Assembly (NCBI RefSeq): GCF_003049725.1
Contig: NZ_QAGM01000007.1
Coordinates: 87,661-151,660, forward strand
Length of the DNA: 64,000 nt
From: Oceanimonas marisflavi
GTDB taxonomy: Bacteria > Pseudomonadota > Gammaproteobacteria > Enterobacterales > Aeromonadaceae
Direction of reading: 5' to 3'
The position numbers and the translations under genes are program-made. The notes beneath the pieces are model-generated. The model saw nothing but the letters and a program-made list of their open reading frames with translations. It ran no database searches and was not told where the DNA came from. Shown here piece after piece: positions 1-7,479 of the stretch; within the stretch, counting starts at the first letter, position 1, and each line of letters starts with the position of its first letter.

Positions 1-2117
1 TTGGAAAACCTGCAAACCTTTCAGCTACTGAGGAGATGCTTCTTGCCTCCTGCGAAGTCAATAGCAAAGCCGAACTCAATGAATATTTACAAAGCTTAAA
101 AGACGCTTCCTGCATTATCTTCCGTAAGCATTTATCTTCCTGGGTTATCTTTGAAGGTTCAGACCTTGATATACCTGGCCTGATAGAAGAAAAAATTGAG
201 CAACAAGGCGACAGTATGGAAGCCATCAGCCATGTCGTCTTTTCTAAGCAAATTATCGCCAAGGGCTACTATCATAAGGTTGGTACTCTTCGCTGGGCTG
301 AGCAGTCCATCGCATATAACTTTAGTTCTCAAGACGCCGCAAAGCTCATTGCACAACGTAACGGTGCGTTTTCCAACATGGTGTTACTGTTAGAACACCA
401 ACCTGAAAGCGCCCTGCAAGAGTTAACTCAAAATGAGCCAACCCTTATTCTTGCTAATGCTGTAAATCCAGAAGAAATTATAGCCTTGGCAAAAGAGTTG
501 TACGCTTTGGAGCTAATACGTTCAGATAAAGAAGTTGGCCGCGTGCTTCAACATGATAACGTTGCACTCAAAGAGTACAATGGTCGTCTCACTAATGCAG
601 AGGAAGCTCTTCGCAACGCAATTGATGAGTCTTTCAATCAATCAAAATGGTTCAATCACGGCCAAGTATATAGCACCAACACTTTAAGTGAAATCGTCAG
701 TCTCACTGCGAGCAGAGTGTTTAGTAAAACACCTGTTATTATGAATGAGCTGGTAAACCGTAATAAGCTATCAGGCACAGCAGTTTCAGCACTTAAGAAG
801 CTACTGGAAGCTATGCTAGATAGTGAAGATCAGGTTAACTTAGGTATTACTGGATTTCCTCCCGAGATGTCGATGTACATCAGTTGCCTTAAGAGTACAG
901 ATATACATGCATCAAATGCTGAAGATGGCTCTCACTGGCATATAAAAAACTTGGGTCCAAGATTAGATAGCCTATTTAGCGATGCTTTCCAGTTGCTCGA
1001 GCAGAACCCAGGCAAAAGCATTCGTCTGTCTGAAATAGCTACTCTTTGGACTAGTGCTCCCTATGGTGTGACTCAAGGGGTCATTCCTATTTATATGCTC
1101 GCTTTCTTAAAAGCTCTTGGGCAGAGCATTGCATTTTACGAGAAAAACCTTGGTGGTGAATACGCCTTTATCACAGAGCCTGACGTTGACTACGTCCACA
1201 AACTGATTAAGAGCCCTCAAGAGTTAGCAGTAAAATATATCGTTCTTGATAAAACCGAGAGTGACTGGTTACAAAACTTAGCCGTCTTTACCTCTTCTGA
1301 AACAAATAAAGAAGTTACAAATAATATACTATCAGTTGCAACGCCTCTTGTTACAACTATGCATAACCTCCCCAACTGGGTGAAGAACGCTCACAACTTT
1401 ATTGAAAATGACCCAGAGCACAATAAACAAATAGTTGAGGTTCGTGATCTCTTCCTCCAGGCAAATGACCCTCACACTCTTTTAATTAAGAGCTTACCGA
1501 AAGCGCTCGACCCTAACAATGAGCTTAAGTTCTCTCAAAAAATAGACATTCTTGAAAACTGCTTTAACGTGCTACGCAGTAAGCATGATCAAATGCTTTC
1601 TCAAATAAAGAGCAAAGTGAAAACCATTTTCCCTGAAACCGGTGAAGAATTAGCTTCAATGTGTCAACTAGTTGAAAAACGCTCAGGAGATATTCGACTG
1701 AAAGCATTTGCACGTGAGCTAGGAAAGAGCGAAGATGGTCTTTTTCAGTGGTTGGAAAGCATCATCCAAATTGTTGTTGGACGTAATAAGCAAAGCTGGA
1801 ATGAAGGGCTTTTACTGACTGCTTCAGCAAAAATTAGTGATTTCGCACAAGACTTTTTGAGTATTGCAAAGTCTGGCAACACTTCTGGTGGAAATCATGA
1901 AATAGCGAGCAAAACCAAGCTGGTTTCACTTGTTTTAGAAGACAATAAAGGCCAGCTAAAGTCATACAAAAAAGAAGTGCGTATCGTCGAGCAAGAAGAT
2001 GCAAAAAACAAGCTAGAAAACGTACAGCAAACACTAAAAAAACTAGAGTTGAATGAGTTTGAGCGCATTCACATCCTTAAGACTCTTTTAAAAGAAGCCC
2101 TGGAAGCTCAAGGTTAA
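1..2117 (+). CDS. BrxC/PglY-like large protein, 3' part only
   Basis: The reading frame is open to the left edge: the codons before the ATG at 36 encode GKPANLSATEE without a stop, so this is the C-terminal part (at least 704 residues) of a larger protein. No Walker motifs are visible, so any ATPase domain lies outside the window. A segment around residues 338-360 of the visible part (PYGVTQGVIPIYMLAFLKAL) resembles a conserved region I recall from large BrxC/PglY (DUF6079-type) proteins. The C-terminus is helical and charged. Base composition is clearly AT-rich compared with the DNA beyond 3559, suggesting transfer. The next gene, a PAPS-reductase-family protein, starts 17 bases after the stop. 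Type 4 BREX pairs BrxC with BrxP, which would fit this neighbourhood. Family assignment is from memory of the motif and from context. Confidence 0.5.
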   Translation, partial: GKPANLSATEEMLLASCEVNSKAELNEYLQSLKDASCIIFRKHLSSWVIFEGSDLDIPGLIEEKIEQQGDSMEAISHVVFSKQIIAKGYYHKVGTLRWAEQSIAYNFSSQDAAKLIAQRNGAFSNMVLLLEHQPESALQELTQNEPTLILANAVNPEEIIALAKELYALELIRSDKEVGRVLQHDNVALKEYNGRLTNAEEALRNAIDESFNQSKWFNHGQVYSTNTLSEIVSLTASRVFSKTPVIMNELVNRNKLSGTAVSALKKLLEAMLDSEDQVNLGITGFPPEMSMYISCLKSTDIHASNAEDGSHWHIKNLGPRLDSLFSDAFQLLEQNPGKSIRLSEIATLWTSAPYGVTQGVIPIYMLAFLKALGQSIAFYEKNLGGEYAFITEPDVDYVHKLIKSPQELAVKYIVLDKTESDWLQNLAVFTSSETNKEVTNNILSVATPLVTTMHNLPNWVKNAHNFIENDPEHNKQIVEVRDLFLQANDPHTLLIKSLPKALDPNNELKFSQKIDILENCFNVLRSKHDQMLSQIKSKVKTIFPETGEELASMCQLVEKRSGDIRLKAFARELGKSEDGLFQWLESIIQIVVGRNKQSWNEGLLLTASAKISDFAQDFLSIAKSGNTSGGNHEIASKTKLVSLVLEDNKGQLKSYKKEVRIVEQEDAKNKLENVQQTLKKLELNEFERIHILKTLLKEALEAQG

Positions 2118-2134
2118 CTTTGAAGGTATTAATC

Positions 2135-3034
2135 ATGAGTCAAGAACGTAAAGTAAAGCATGTACTTGGCCTATCTGGCGGCAAAGACAGTGCCGCTTTG
2201 GCGATTTACATGGCTCGTAATTATCCAGAGATAGATATTGACTATTTCTTTACTGATACAGGTAAAGAACTACCGGAAGTCTATGAGTACTTAGAACAAT
2301 TAGAGATTGTACTGGGCAAACCTATCTCGCACATTAACGACAAAAAAGGCTTCGATTACTGGCTAGCGCAACACAATAACTTCCTTCCAGCAGGACGGCA
2401 GAGGTGGTGTACTATCCGTATGAAACTTGAGCCTTTTGAAAAATGGATCAAACCTTACCTTAATGCAGGCTACGAAGTTTTTTCTTATGTTGGCATTCGT
2501 GCTGATGAACCTTGGCGAGACGGCTACCGGCCAAATGAAAACCAGAAATATCTGAAAATAAAAATGCCGTTTGCAGAAGACGGTATCAAAAAGCAAGGTG
2601 TTCTCGATATTCTTGATAGCGCTGGGCTCGGCTTACCTAAATACTACGACTGGCGTTCACGCTCTGGTTGTACGTTTTGCTTCTTCCAGCGCAAAATTGA
2701 ATGGGTTCGCTTACGTGAACGCCATCCTGAAGCGTTTGAAGAAGCTAAAGCTTATGAAAAGCGTGCAGAAACAAGTGAAAACGGTGAAACATTCTTCTGG
2801 ATGGGACCGAATGAGCCTCTTGAAACTCTGGAAGATCCAAAACGAGTTGCTGAAATAAAAGAAAACCATGAAAAGGTTAAGCAACGGTTTGCGAAGAAGA
2901 AAGCGCGTGAGAAAAAGCGACGCTTAGGTATGCATGCCATGGTAGATGAAAGCATGCTTATTGACACTTTAGATATGGATGCTATGTACGATCTTGAGGA
3001 AGGCGGTGGGGCCTGCATAACATGTTATAAGTAA
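2135..3034 (+). CDS. PAPS reductase-family protein (BrxP/DndC-like)
   Basis: A 299-residue protein of the adenine-nucleotide alpha-hydrolase (PP-loop) superfamily. The N-terminal SGGKDSAAL PP-loop is clear, followed by FFTDTGKELPEV, the strand-helix typical of PAPS reductase-like enzymes. Cysteine pairs lie in SGCTFCFFQRK (about residue 180) and at the extreme C-terminus (CITCYK) and could hold an Fe-S cluster as in DndC. The ATG at 2135 is preferred over the upstream TTG at 2120 because GAAGG sits about 8 bases before it. It is probably co-transcribed with the BrxC-like gene and shares its low GC. It is not a standard assimilatory CysH: the neighbours are not cys genes and the C-terminus differs. 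Related proteins act in phosphorothioation (Dnd/Ssp) and type 4 BREX. The exact role here cannot be fixed from sequence alone. Confidence 0.65.
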   Translation: MSQERKVKHVLGLSGGKDSAALAIYMARNYPEIDIDYFFTDTGKELPEVYEYLEQLEIVLGKPISHINDKKGFDYWLAQHNNFLPAGRQRWCTIRMKLEPFEKWIKPYLNAGYEVFSYVGIRADEPWRDGYRPNENQKYLKIKMPFAEDGIKKQGVLDILDSAGLGLPKYYDWRSRSGCTFCFFQRKIEWVRLRERHPEAFEEAKAYEKRAETSENGETFFWMGPNEPLETLEDPKRVAEIKENHEKVKQRFAKKKAREKKRRLGMHAMVDESMLIDTLDMDAMYDLEEGGGACITCYK

Positions 3035-3042
3035 CATTAAAA

Positions 3043-3083
3043 ATATGTGGTTTGCCATTATAAGCTGCAAGCAAACCACATAT
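3043..3083 (+). terminator. 13-bp hairpin after the PAPS-reductase gene
   Basis: Perfect 13-bp inverted repeat (3043-3055 with 3071-3083, arms ATATGTGGTTTGC and its complement, 15-base loop), nine bases after the stop codon. There is no immediate T tract, so it may terminate weakly or protect the 3' end of the transcript. Confidence 0.5.
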
Positions 3084-3558
3084 CTCCAACGCTCACTATT
3101 TTTTAATATTTACCCCCACAAAGCACAGTCATTCCCTTGACACCACAGGGTATCCCAGCAGAAAACATATAAAATAACCACTCACGCTCTAATTTATGTA
3201 TCAGCCCACCTACTACCCCCTCTCTTTCAATAACATCCAGGGGTAGTTAAAGCAACAAACCACTGGTGATCTTACATCATCCAAGACAATGTATCATTGG
3301 CCTAAGCTCATCATAAATCTTATTTTACAGCAACTGAGATAAATGCCGAAAAAATCCTTTTTTGGCTGTTATCTTGTAGCTGGTAAGCCCAACGCCCCCA
3401 TATCACTGGCAACATCATCGACACACAAAGATAAACTAACTTCTATTGAATAAATTATTTTTCCCTGCCATTCATCTATGAATTGTTCAATTTCTCTTGT
3501 ATAGATCGAATATAATTCATCAATAACATTCAGCATATCATTTACTTACAATCCTCCC
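3084..3558. other. AT-rich intergenic region, no gene seen
   Basis: About 475 bases with no convincing ORF, tRNA or repeat. The composition stays AT-rich and changes sharply to high GC at 3559, so the right edge of the transferred block is probably here. I could not find a matching direct repeat that would mark an attachment site. Confidence 0.5.
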
Positions 3559-4907
3559 ATGACCAAAGCCCCCATCACCCCCACCCCGCTGGACGATCCT
3601 TTCTATTACCTGCGCAATATGCAGCAGGTGGTGCAGTTCTGCCTGGCCCGTTATCACGATTTGTGGCTGGCCGGTGAGCGTGACCAGCTTGCTGCGTTAC
3701 TGGCCCTGAGCAAGCCGGCTCAGGGGCTGCTGGTGCGGCTGGTGATGCGCAAGGGCTGCCTGTTCAGAAACGACAAGCTGACCTATGCCGAAATTCCGGA
3801 GTTGGATCGGGCCCTGGCCGAGCTGGCCGGAGCCGGCTTTATTAAGCTCAACCCCAGCCTTGGCTTAAGCGAGGTCTGTGCCTTGGCCCGGCGCGAGGAA
3901 TGTGTGCAGCTGGCCCGGCACCGGCTGCCGGAGCAGTCCTTTACCGCCGCGGCCCGCAAGCGGGATCTGGAAGAGGCGTTGTTAACCGGGCCGGCGCCTC
4001 CCCCTCAACCGCTGCAAGCCTGGTGGCCCGGTGCGCCCTTTGCGGTGATTGAGCTGACCTGCGATGAGCTGTTTACCCGGCTGCGGCTGATGTTTTTTGG
4101 CAATCTGCAGCAGGACTGGTCGGAGTTTGTGCTCACCGGGCTGGGGCTGCAGCAGTTTGAGCCGGTGGTGCTGAACGGTCATTCTCGCCCCTTTCAGCAC
4201 AGGGACGAGGTCAATGCCATGCTGGCGCTTGATCAGTTGCAGGAGCGCATGGCCACCGAGCCGGTGGCAAGGCTGTGCGCCGGCTTGCCTGCGCCGGTAG
4301 CCTGCGAGTGGATTGAATACCGCCGCCACAAGCTGCTGTTTCAGTTAGGGCGGGAAGCAGAGCGCCAGGGGGATACTGCCCTTGCCCTTCGGCTTTATGA
4401 GCAAAGCCGGCACCGTGAAGCGCGCATTCGTGCCCTGCGCCTGCGGGAAAAAACCGACCCTCCCGCCCGGGTTGCCGAACTGGCCCGGCGGATCTGTACC
4501 GGCCCGGTTTTGGTGAGGCTCGCCGTGAGCTGATAGAAGACGGTTTTACCCGGCTTGCTCATGGGGATTACCGGCGCATCGTTTGCGAGCGTTACCGGCA
4601 AAAGCACGGCATTCGCTGTTCGTTCCTGCACTGGCCGTCATTGCCCGAGGAGCTGGTGGAGCTGGCGTTGGGCATTATTCCCGCGGCTCATCTTGAGGCG
4701 GTGTTCCGCCATTTGTTGCTGGATCTGCGCCATCATCGCAAGGGCATGCCGGATCTGATTGAGCTGAATGCAAAAACTGGCAGTTACCGGTTGATTGAGG
4801 TGAAGGGGCCGGGAGATCGGCTGCAGGATCATCAAACACTGTGGATACGGGCCATGCAGGCCCGGGGCTTGCCGGTGAGCGTATGCCGGGTGCACTGGCA
4901 GGCGTGA
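3559..4907 (+). pseudogene. VRR-NUC domain nuclease, internally deleted and out of frame
   Basis: The first 324 residues (3559-4533) match the helical N-terminal region of bacterial FAN1-like VRR-NUC proteins. They end at a TGA in a frame different from the catalytic domain. In another frame, from about 4500 to 4907, the sequence continues with ARRELIEDGF, then SLPEELVELALGIIPAAHL, RKGMPDLIEL and LIEVKGPGDRLQDHQ, which is the VRR-NUC catalytic domain with its E-K core. Family members are usually about 540 residues; here only about 449 codons' worth is present. The central segment before the nuclease domain, which I expect to contain an ENALINSLFG-like motif, is missing, so a deletion at about 4490-4515 probably shifted the frame. 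The intact family cleaves branched DNA. This copy is most likely inactive, unless the 3' part is translated separately from the TTG at 4641. Confidence 0.75.
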
Positions 4908-4925
4908 CCCTGCCAGTGCCCGATG

Positions 4926-5372
4926 TCAGCGGTAAGAGCGATAATCGGTAGTCTCGTAAGGCTCCAGCTCATATTTGGATTCCAGAAAGGTAACCAGATC
5001 CACCATCTCCGAGACGGTCATAATGTCGTTATAGACCGGCATCACAGACTCACCGGCCTCGGTCTGAATTTGGGACAGGTCGTAGCCCCTGGCCAGTTTG
5101 TGGGAGGGGTTGATCACCGAGGTGACCAGCTCGCCATAGGTTTTCACGCTTTTGACCTTGCCGCCCAGCGCCACTGCCAGATCTTCGGTGTTCCCCGGAC
5201 GCTCATAACCGTCCATGGTGTGACAGCTCAGGCACTGCATATCCTTAAATACCTGCTCGCCCCTGACAATATCCCCCGGCGGAAGACTGAAGCCCCGCGC
5301 ATCGGGATCACAGCCGCTTATTCCCACAGCGGCCAGCAAAACAATCAGTGATTGAAGGCGTTTCATGTGCAT
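4926..5372 (-). CDS. Lipoprotein c-type cytochrome
   Basis: A 148-residue exported monohaem cytochrome c. The N-terminal signal ends in a lipobox (GISGC), so it is probably anchored as a lipoprotein on the outer face of a membrane. The haem-binding CLSCH motif is at about residues 52-56, and a methionine in the VMPVYN segment (about residue 112) is the likely sixth ligand. GGGAG lies 5 bases before the ATG at 5372, which favours that start over the ATG two codons later. The gene stands alone, back-to-back with the pilin-like gene at 5513, and a perfect dyad just upstream (5383-5408) may control it. It is likely an electron carrier to an oxidase or another periplasmic redox enzyme. The partner is not in the window. 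Confidence 0.8.
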   Translation of the reverse strand: MHMKRLQSLIVLLAAVGISGCDPDARGFSLPPGDIVRGEQVFKDMQCLSCHTMDGYERPGNTEDLAVALGGKVKSVKTYGELVTSVINPSHKLARGYDLSQIQTEAGESVMPVYNDIMTVSEMVDLVTFLESKYELEPYETTDYRSYR

Positions 5373-5382
5373 TGACTCCCTT

Positions 5383-5408
5383 ACTTGTCAGTAATACCCC
5401 TGACAAGT
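5383..5408. promoter_or_regulatory. Perfect dyad upstream of the cytochrome gene
   Basis: ACTTGTCAG-N8-CTGACAAGT, 9-bp perfect arms, centred about 23 bases upstream of the cytochrome start codon. The size and symmetry fit an operator for a dimeric repressor or activator. The regulator is unknown. Confidence 0.4.
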
Positions 5409-5480
5409 TTAGGGTAAAAATTCATCACGCATGCGGTGAAGGTCGCCCGGCAGGCAAAGACGCAGGACTCACCCTAAACT
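5406..5480. repeat. 10-bp inverted repeat spanning the divergent intergenic region
   Basis: AGTTTAGGGT (5406-5415) and ACCCTAAACT (5471-5480) are perfect inverted copies 55 bases apart, flanking the region between the cytochrome gene and the pilin-like gene. They could be paired binding sites with looping, or chance. Confidence 0.35.
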
Positions 5481-5512
5481 GATTGGTATTTGAACAATAA
5501 AAAGGTGAGAGC

Positions 5513-6544
5513 ATGGCAGGGAAGAAAAGCAGGCAGCAGGGGCTGACCACGGTGGAGTATGCCCTTGCCGGCGCCCTGGTGGGAGGAATGGTGGCGGCCA
5601 GCTTTGCCGGCCTGGGCGGCACGCTGGGAGACACGATCGAAGATCTGGCCCAGGTGGTGGAGCAAGTCACCCAGGGTAATAACGGCTCTGGCAACGACAG
5701 TGGCTCCGGTGGTGGTGGTTCGGGCACCGGCGATGGTGGCACCACGGCCGGTGGCGGTGGTTCAGGCTCCGGTGATGGCGGCACCACGGCCGGGGGTGGT
5801 GGCTCGGGCACCGGCGATGGCGGCACAACGGCCGGTGGCGGCGGTTCGGGCTCCGGCAATGGTAGCACCACGGTCGGGGGTGGTGGTTCAGGCACCGGCG
5901 GTGACGGCACCACGGCCGGTGGCGGTGGTTCGGGCTCAGGCAATGGTGGCACCACGGCCGGGGGCGGTGGTTCAGGCTCCGGTGATGGCGGCACCACGGC
6001 CGGTGGCGGTGGTTCTGGCTCCGGCGATGGTGGCACCACGACCGGTGGCGGCGGTTCAGGTTCCGGCGATGGTGGCACCACGACCGGTGGCGGCGGTTCA
6101 GGTTCCGGCGATGGTGGCACCACGGCCGGGGGCGGCGGTTCGGGCACCGGCGATGGCGGCACCACGGCCGGTGGCTCAGGCTCTGCAAGCGGCGGCAGCA
6201 CCGCAGGTAATGGCAGTTCCGGCTCTGCCGGTGGCGGCCTTGCCGCTGGTGATACAGCCAACGCTGGCTCCAGCGGCACTGAAGGCCTGAACTCAACCCC
6301 GAATGCCACTCCCGGTGTGGATGGCACATTACTGGCAGCCAATACCGGTTCACCCGGTTCCGGTTCCGGTTCCCGTTCCGATCAGGGTGGCCTGTCCGCT
6401 CAAAGCGGTGATGGCGCCTCAGCGGCACTGGCTCGGGGTGAAAGCCAGCAACGCCGGCTGTGGTGGCTGTTGCCCTTGCTGCTGGCCGGCCTGCTGTTCT
6501 GGCGTCGCTCGCGTAAAAAGGAAAACCAGGCCTCCTCTTCCTGA
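5513..6544 (+). CDS. Flp-prepilin-like protein with Gly-rich tandem repeats and C-terminal anchor
   Basis: A 343-residue protein in three parts. Residues 1-35 look like a Flp-type class IV prepilin leader: basic KKSRQQG, then LTTVEYALAGALVGGMVAAS with Glu at +5 after the predicted Gly cleavage site. Residues 66-219 are eleven 14-residue repeats of the form GGGGSGxGxGGTTx, rich in Gly, Ser and Thr. Residues 220-310 are low-complexity. The C-terminus has a hydrophobic span (LWWLLPLLLAGLLFW) followed by RRSRKK, like C-terminal sorting or anchor tails. Normal Flp pilins are about 50-70 residues, so this is an unusual fusion. No prepilin peptidase or tad genes are visible in the window. The position beside an EPS locus suggests a cell-surface or matrix protein. 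Start: GGTGAGAG lies just upstream of the ATG. Confidence 0.65.
   Translation: MAGKKSRQQGLTTVEYALAGALVGGMVAASFAGLGGTLGDTIEDLAQVVEQVTQGNNGSGNDSGSGGGGSGTGDGGTTAGGGGSGSGDGGTTAGGGGSGTGDGGTTAGGGGSGSGNGSTTVGGGGSGTGGDGTTAGGGGSGSGNGGTTAGGGGSGSGDGGTTAGGGGSGSGDGGTTTGGGGSGSGDGGTTTGGGGSGSGDGGTTAGGGGSGTGDGGTTAGGSGSASGGSTAGNGSSGSAGGGLAAGDTANAGSSGTEGLNSTPNATPGVDGTLLAANTGSPGSGSGSRSDQGGLSAQSGDGASAALARGESQQRRLWWLLPLLLAGLLFWRRSRKKENQASSS
5708..6169 (+). repeat. Eleven 42-bp tandem repeats (14 residues) in the pilin-like gene
   Basis: Imperfect tandem repeats encode GGGGSGxGxGGTTx. Units differ mainly at S/T in the fifth-to-seventh positions, at D/N and at the last residue. Two neighbouring units (about 6040-6115) are almost identical at the DNA level, which suggests recent copy-number change by slippage or recombination. 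Confidence 0.85.
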
Positions 6545-6555
6545 ACCTTACTGAC

Positions 6556-6567
6556 TGCAAAATGCAC
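6556..6567. promoter_or_regulatory. GTGCA-N3-TGCAC-type palindrome, site 1
   Basis: TGCAAAATGCAC. With site 2 (6591-6603) it forms a 17-bp perfect inverted repeat (6556-6572 with 6586-6602). It lies about 180 bases upstream of the predicted start of transcription of the sulfotransferase operon. Proposed upstream activator site; it could also serve as a terminator stem for the pilin-like gene. Confidence 0.5.
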
Positions 6568-6590
6568 TCGGGCCCGTCTTCCGGCCCCGA

Positions 6591-6603
6591 GTGCATTTTG
6601 CAC
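6591..6603. promoter_or_regulatory. GTGCA-N3-TGCAC palindrome, site 2
   Basis: GTGCATTTTGCAC, a perfect dyad of the same family as the sites at 6631, 14449, 14491 and 19852. It is intergenic, upstream of the sigma54 promoter at 6710. Confidence 0.6.
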
Positions 6604-6630
6604 TGACCTTATTTCTCCCCGGCCGGCCCT

Positions 6631-6643
6631 GTGCATTTTGCAC
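6631..6643. promoter_or_regulatory. GTGCA-N3-TGCAC palindrome, site 3
   Basis: GTGCATTTTGCAC, identical to site 2. Its centre is about 100 bases upstream of the predicted start of transcription of the -24/-12 promoter at 6710, a normal distance for a sigma54 enhancer site. Confidence 0.65.
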
Positions 6644-6679
6644 ATACCAGCTCCCTCATTCTGTTTGTATATTGCCACC

Positions 6680-6704
6680 AGGCCCGCTCTGCCGGGCTTT
6701 TTCA
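6680..6704 (+). terminator. Probable rho-independent terminator
   Basis: Short GC stem (GCCCG with CGGGC, extended by G-T and A-T pairs) followed by TTTTT, placed just before the sigma54 promoter. It would insulate the sensor operon from read-through out of the pilin-like gene. Confidence 0.6.
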
Positions 6705-6709
6705 TTCAC

Positions 6710-6725
6710 TGGCATGGTACTTGCT
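6710..6725 (+). promoter_or_regulatory. Sigma54 (-24/-12) promoter of the sensor operon
   Basis: TGGCAT-N5-TTGCT, a near-perfect match to the RpoN consensus, with GG and GC elements exactly 12 bases apart. Transcription would start near 6737, so translation must begin downstream, at the ATG at 6772 and not at the GTG at 6631. Three GTGCA-N3-TGCAC palindromes lie upstream. Confidence 0.8.
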
Positions 6726-6771
6726 GATGATCTGGTTAAAGCGGCAGCTACTGAGCGACTGGAGGCCTTAT

Positions 6772-7455
6772 ATGCTGATTAACGATCACGACGGCTGGGT
6801 GTTTATTCACAACCCCAAGTGCGCCGGCACCACGGTGCGCCGCAGCCTGATGCAATATGAAACCCGCAACGATTTTTACTGGCTGTTCGACATGCTCGAC
6901 GGCCGCCAGATAGACAAGGCCCATCTGCCGCTGGCGCTGCTGCAGCGCTATGCGCCGTCCGACTTTGCGCTGCTGTCCCACTACCGGGTGTTCGGCTTTG
7001 TGCGCGATCCGCTGGCGCGCATGGTGTCGGCCTATAACGAAAGCCATCCGCGGGTTTACCAGAAATTCAGCGAGGGCCGGCTGTCGCAGGATGACTACCG
7101 CCAGGCCCTGAATCACTTTTGCCACGGCCTGGAGGCCCAGGCCCTGAAAGGCTGGAATTTTGAATACCGGCACTGCATTCCCCAGCGCGACATGTTTTAT
7201 CTGCGCGGCAAGTGCTATGCCGATGTGCTGGTGAAAATGGAAAGCCTGGAGCAGCAGGTGCACAAGCTGACGGCCATCGATCACCGCCTGCCCGCCGCCC
7301 TGGCGCTGAAAAACAAACGGGAAAACAGCAAAAAGCTGCCGGTATCCCACCACGAGCTGCTCGACAAAAAATCCCTGGCCAGCCTGAAGGCCATTTACCA
7401 CGACGACTTTGTGTTGTTCGATTATTCGAATGCACCACAGGTGTGTTATATCTGA
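6772..7455 (+). CDS. Sulfotransferase family 2-like protein
   Basis: A 227-residue protein with the PAPS-binding signature near the N-terminus (FIHNPKCAGTTVRRSLM; the KCAGTT loop binds the 5'-phosphosulfate) and a second conserved block, FGFVRDPLARMVSAYNE, that matches the 3'-phosphate-binding motif of sulfotransferase_2/HNK-1-like families. The start at 6772 is set by GGAGG 7 bases upstream and by the -24/-12 promoter at 6710. A longer frame from 6631 would begin upstream of transcription. It heads the operon that continues with the binding protein, hybrid kinase and sigma54 regulator, and it lies beside EPS genes. The likely job is O-sulfation of an exopolysaccharide or its precursor in the cytoplasm. 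The substrate is inferred from context only. Confidence 0.75.
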   Translation: MLINDHDGWVFIHNPKCAGTTVRRSLMQYETRNDFYWLFDMLDGRQIDKAHLPLALLQRYAPSDFALLSHYRVFGFVRDPLARMVSAYNESHPRVYQKFSEGRLSQDDYRQALNHFCHGLEAQALKGWNFEYRHCIPQRDMFYLRGKCYADVLVKMESLEQQVHKLTAIDHRLPAALALKNKRENSKKLPVSHHELLDKKSLASLKAIYHDDFVLFDYSNAPQVCYI

Positions 7456-7479
7456 GCCATGGATGAAAAGGACATCATC

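Noticed and set aside
5450..5480. CAAAGACGCAGG as a second c-di-GMP riboswitch
   Set aside because: The GACGCAAAGC core order and the surrounding stems are missing.
5425..6596. Long Pro- or Arg-rich frames opposite or out of frame with the Gly-rich gene
   Set aside because: They are shadows of the 42-bp repeats in other frames and have no start signals.
6631..6771. Longer start (GTG at 6631) for the sulfotransferase
   Set aside because: It lies upstream of the sigma54 promoter and within an activator site. The ATG at 6772 has a good ribosome-binding site and begins at the conserved domain.
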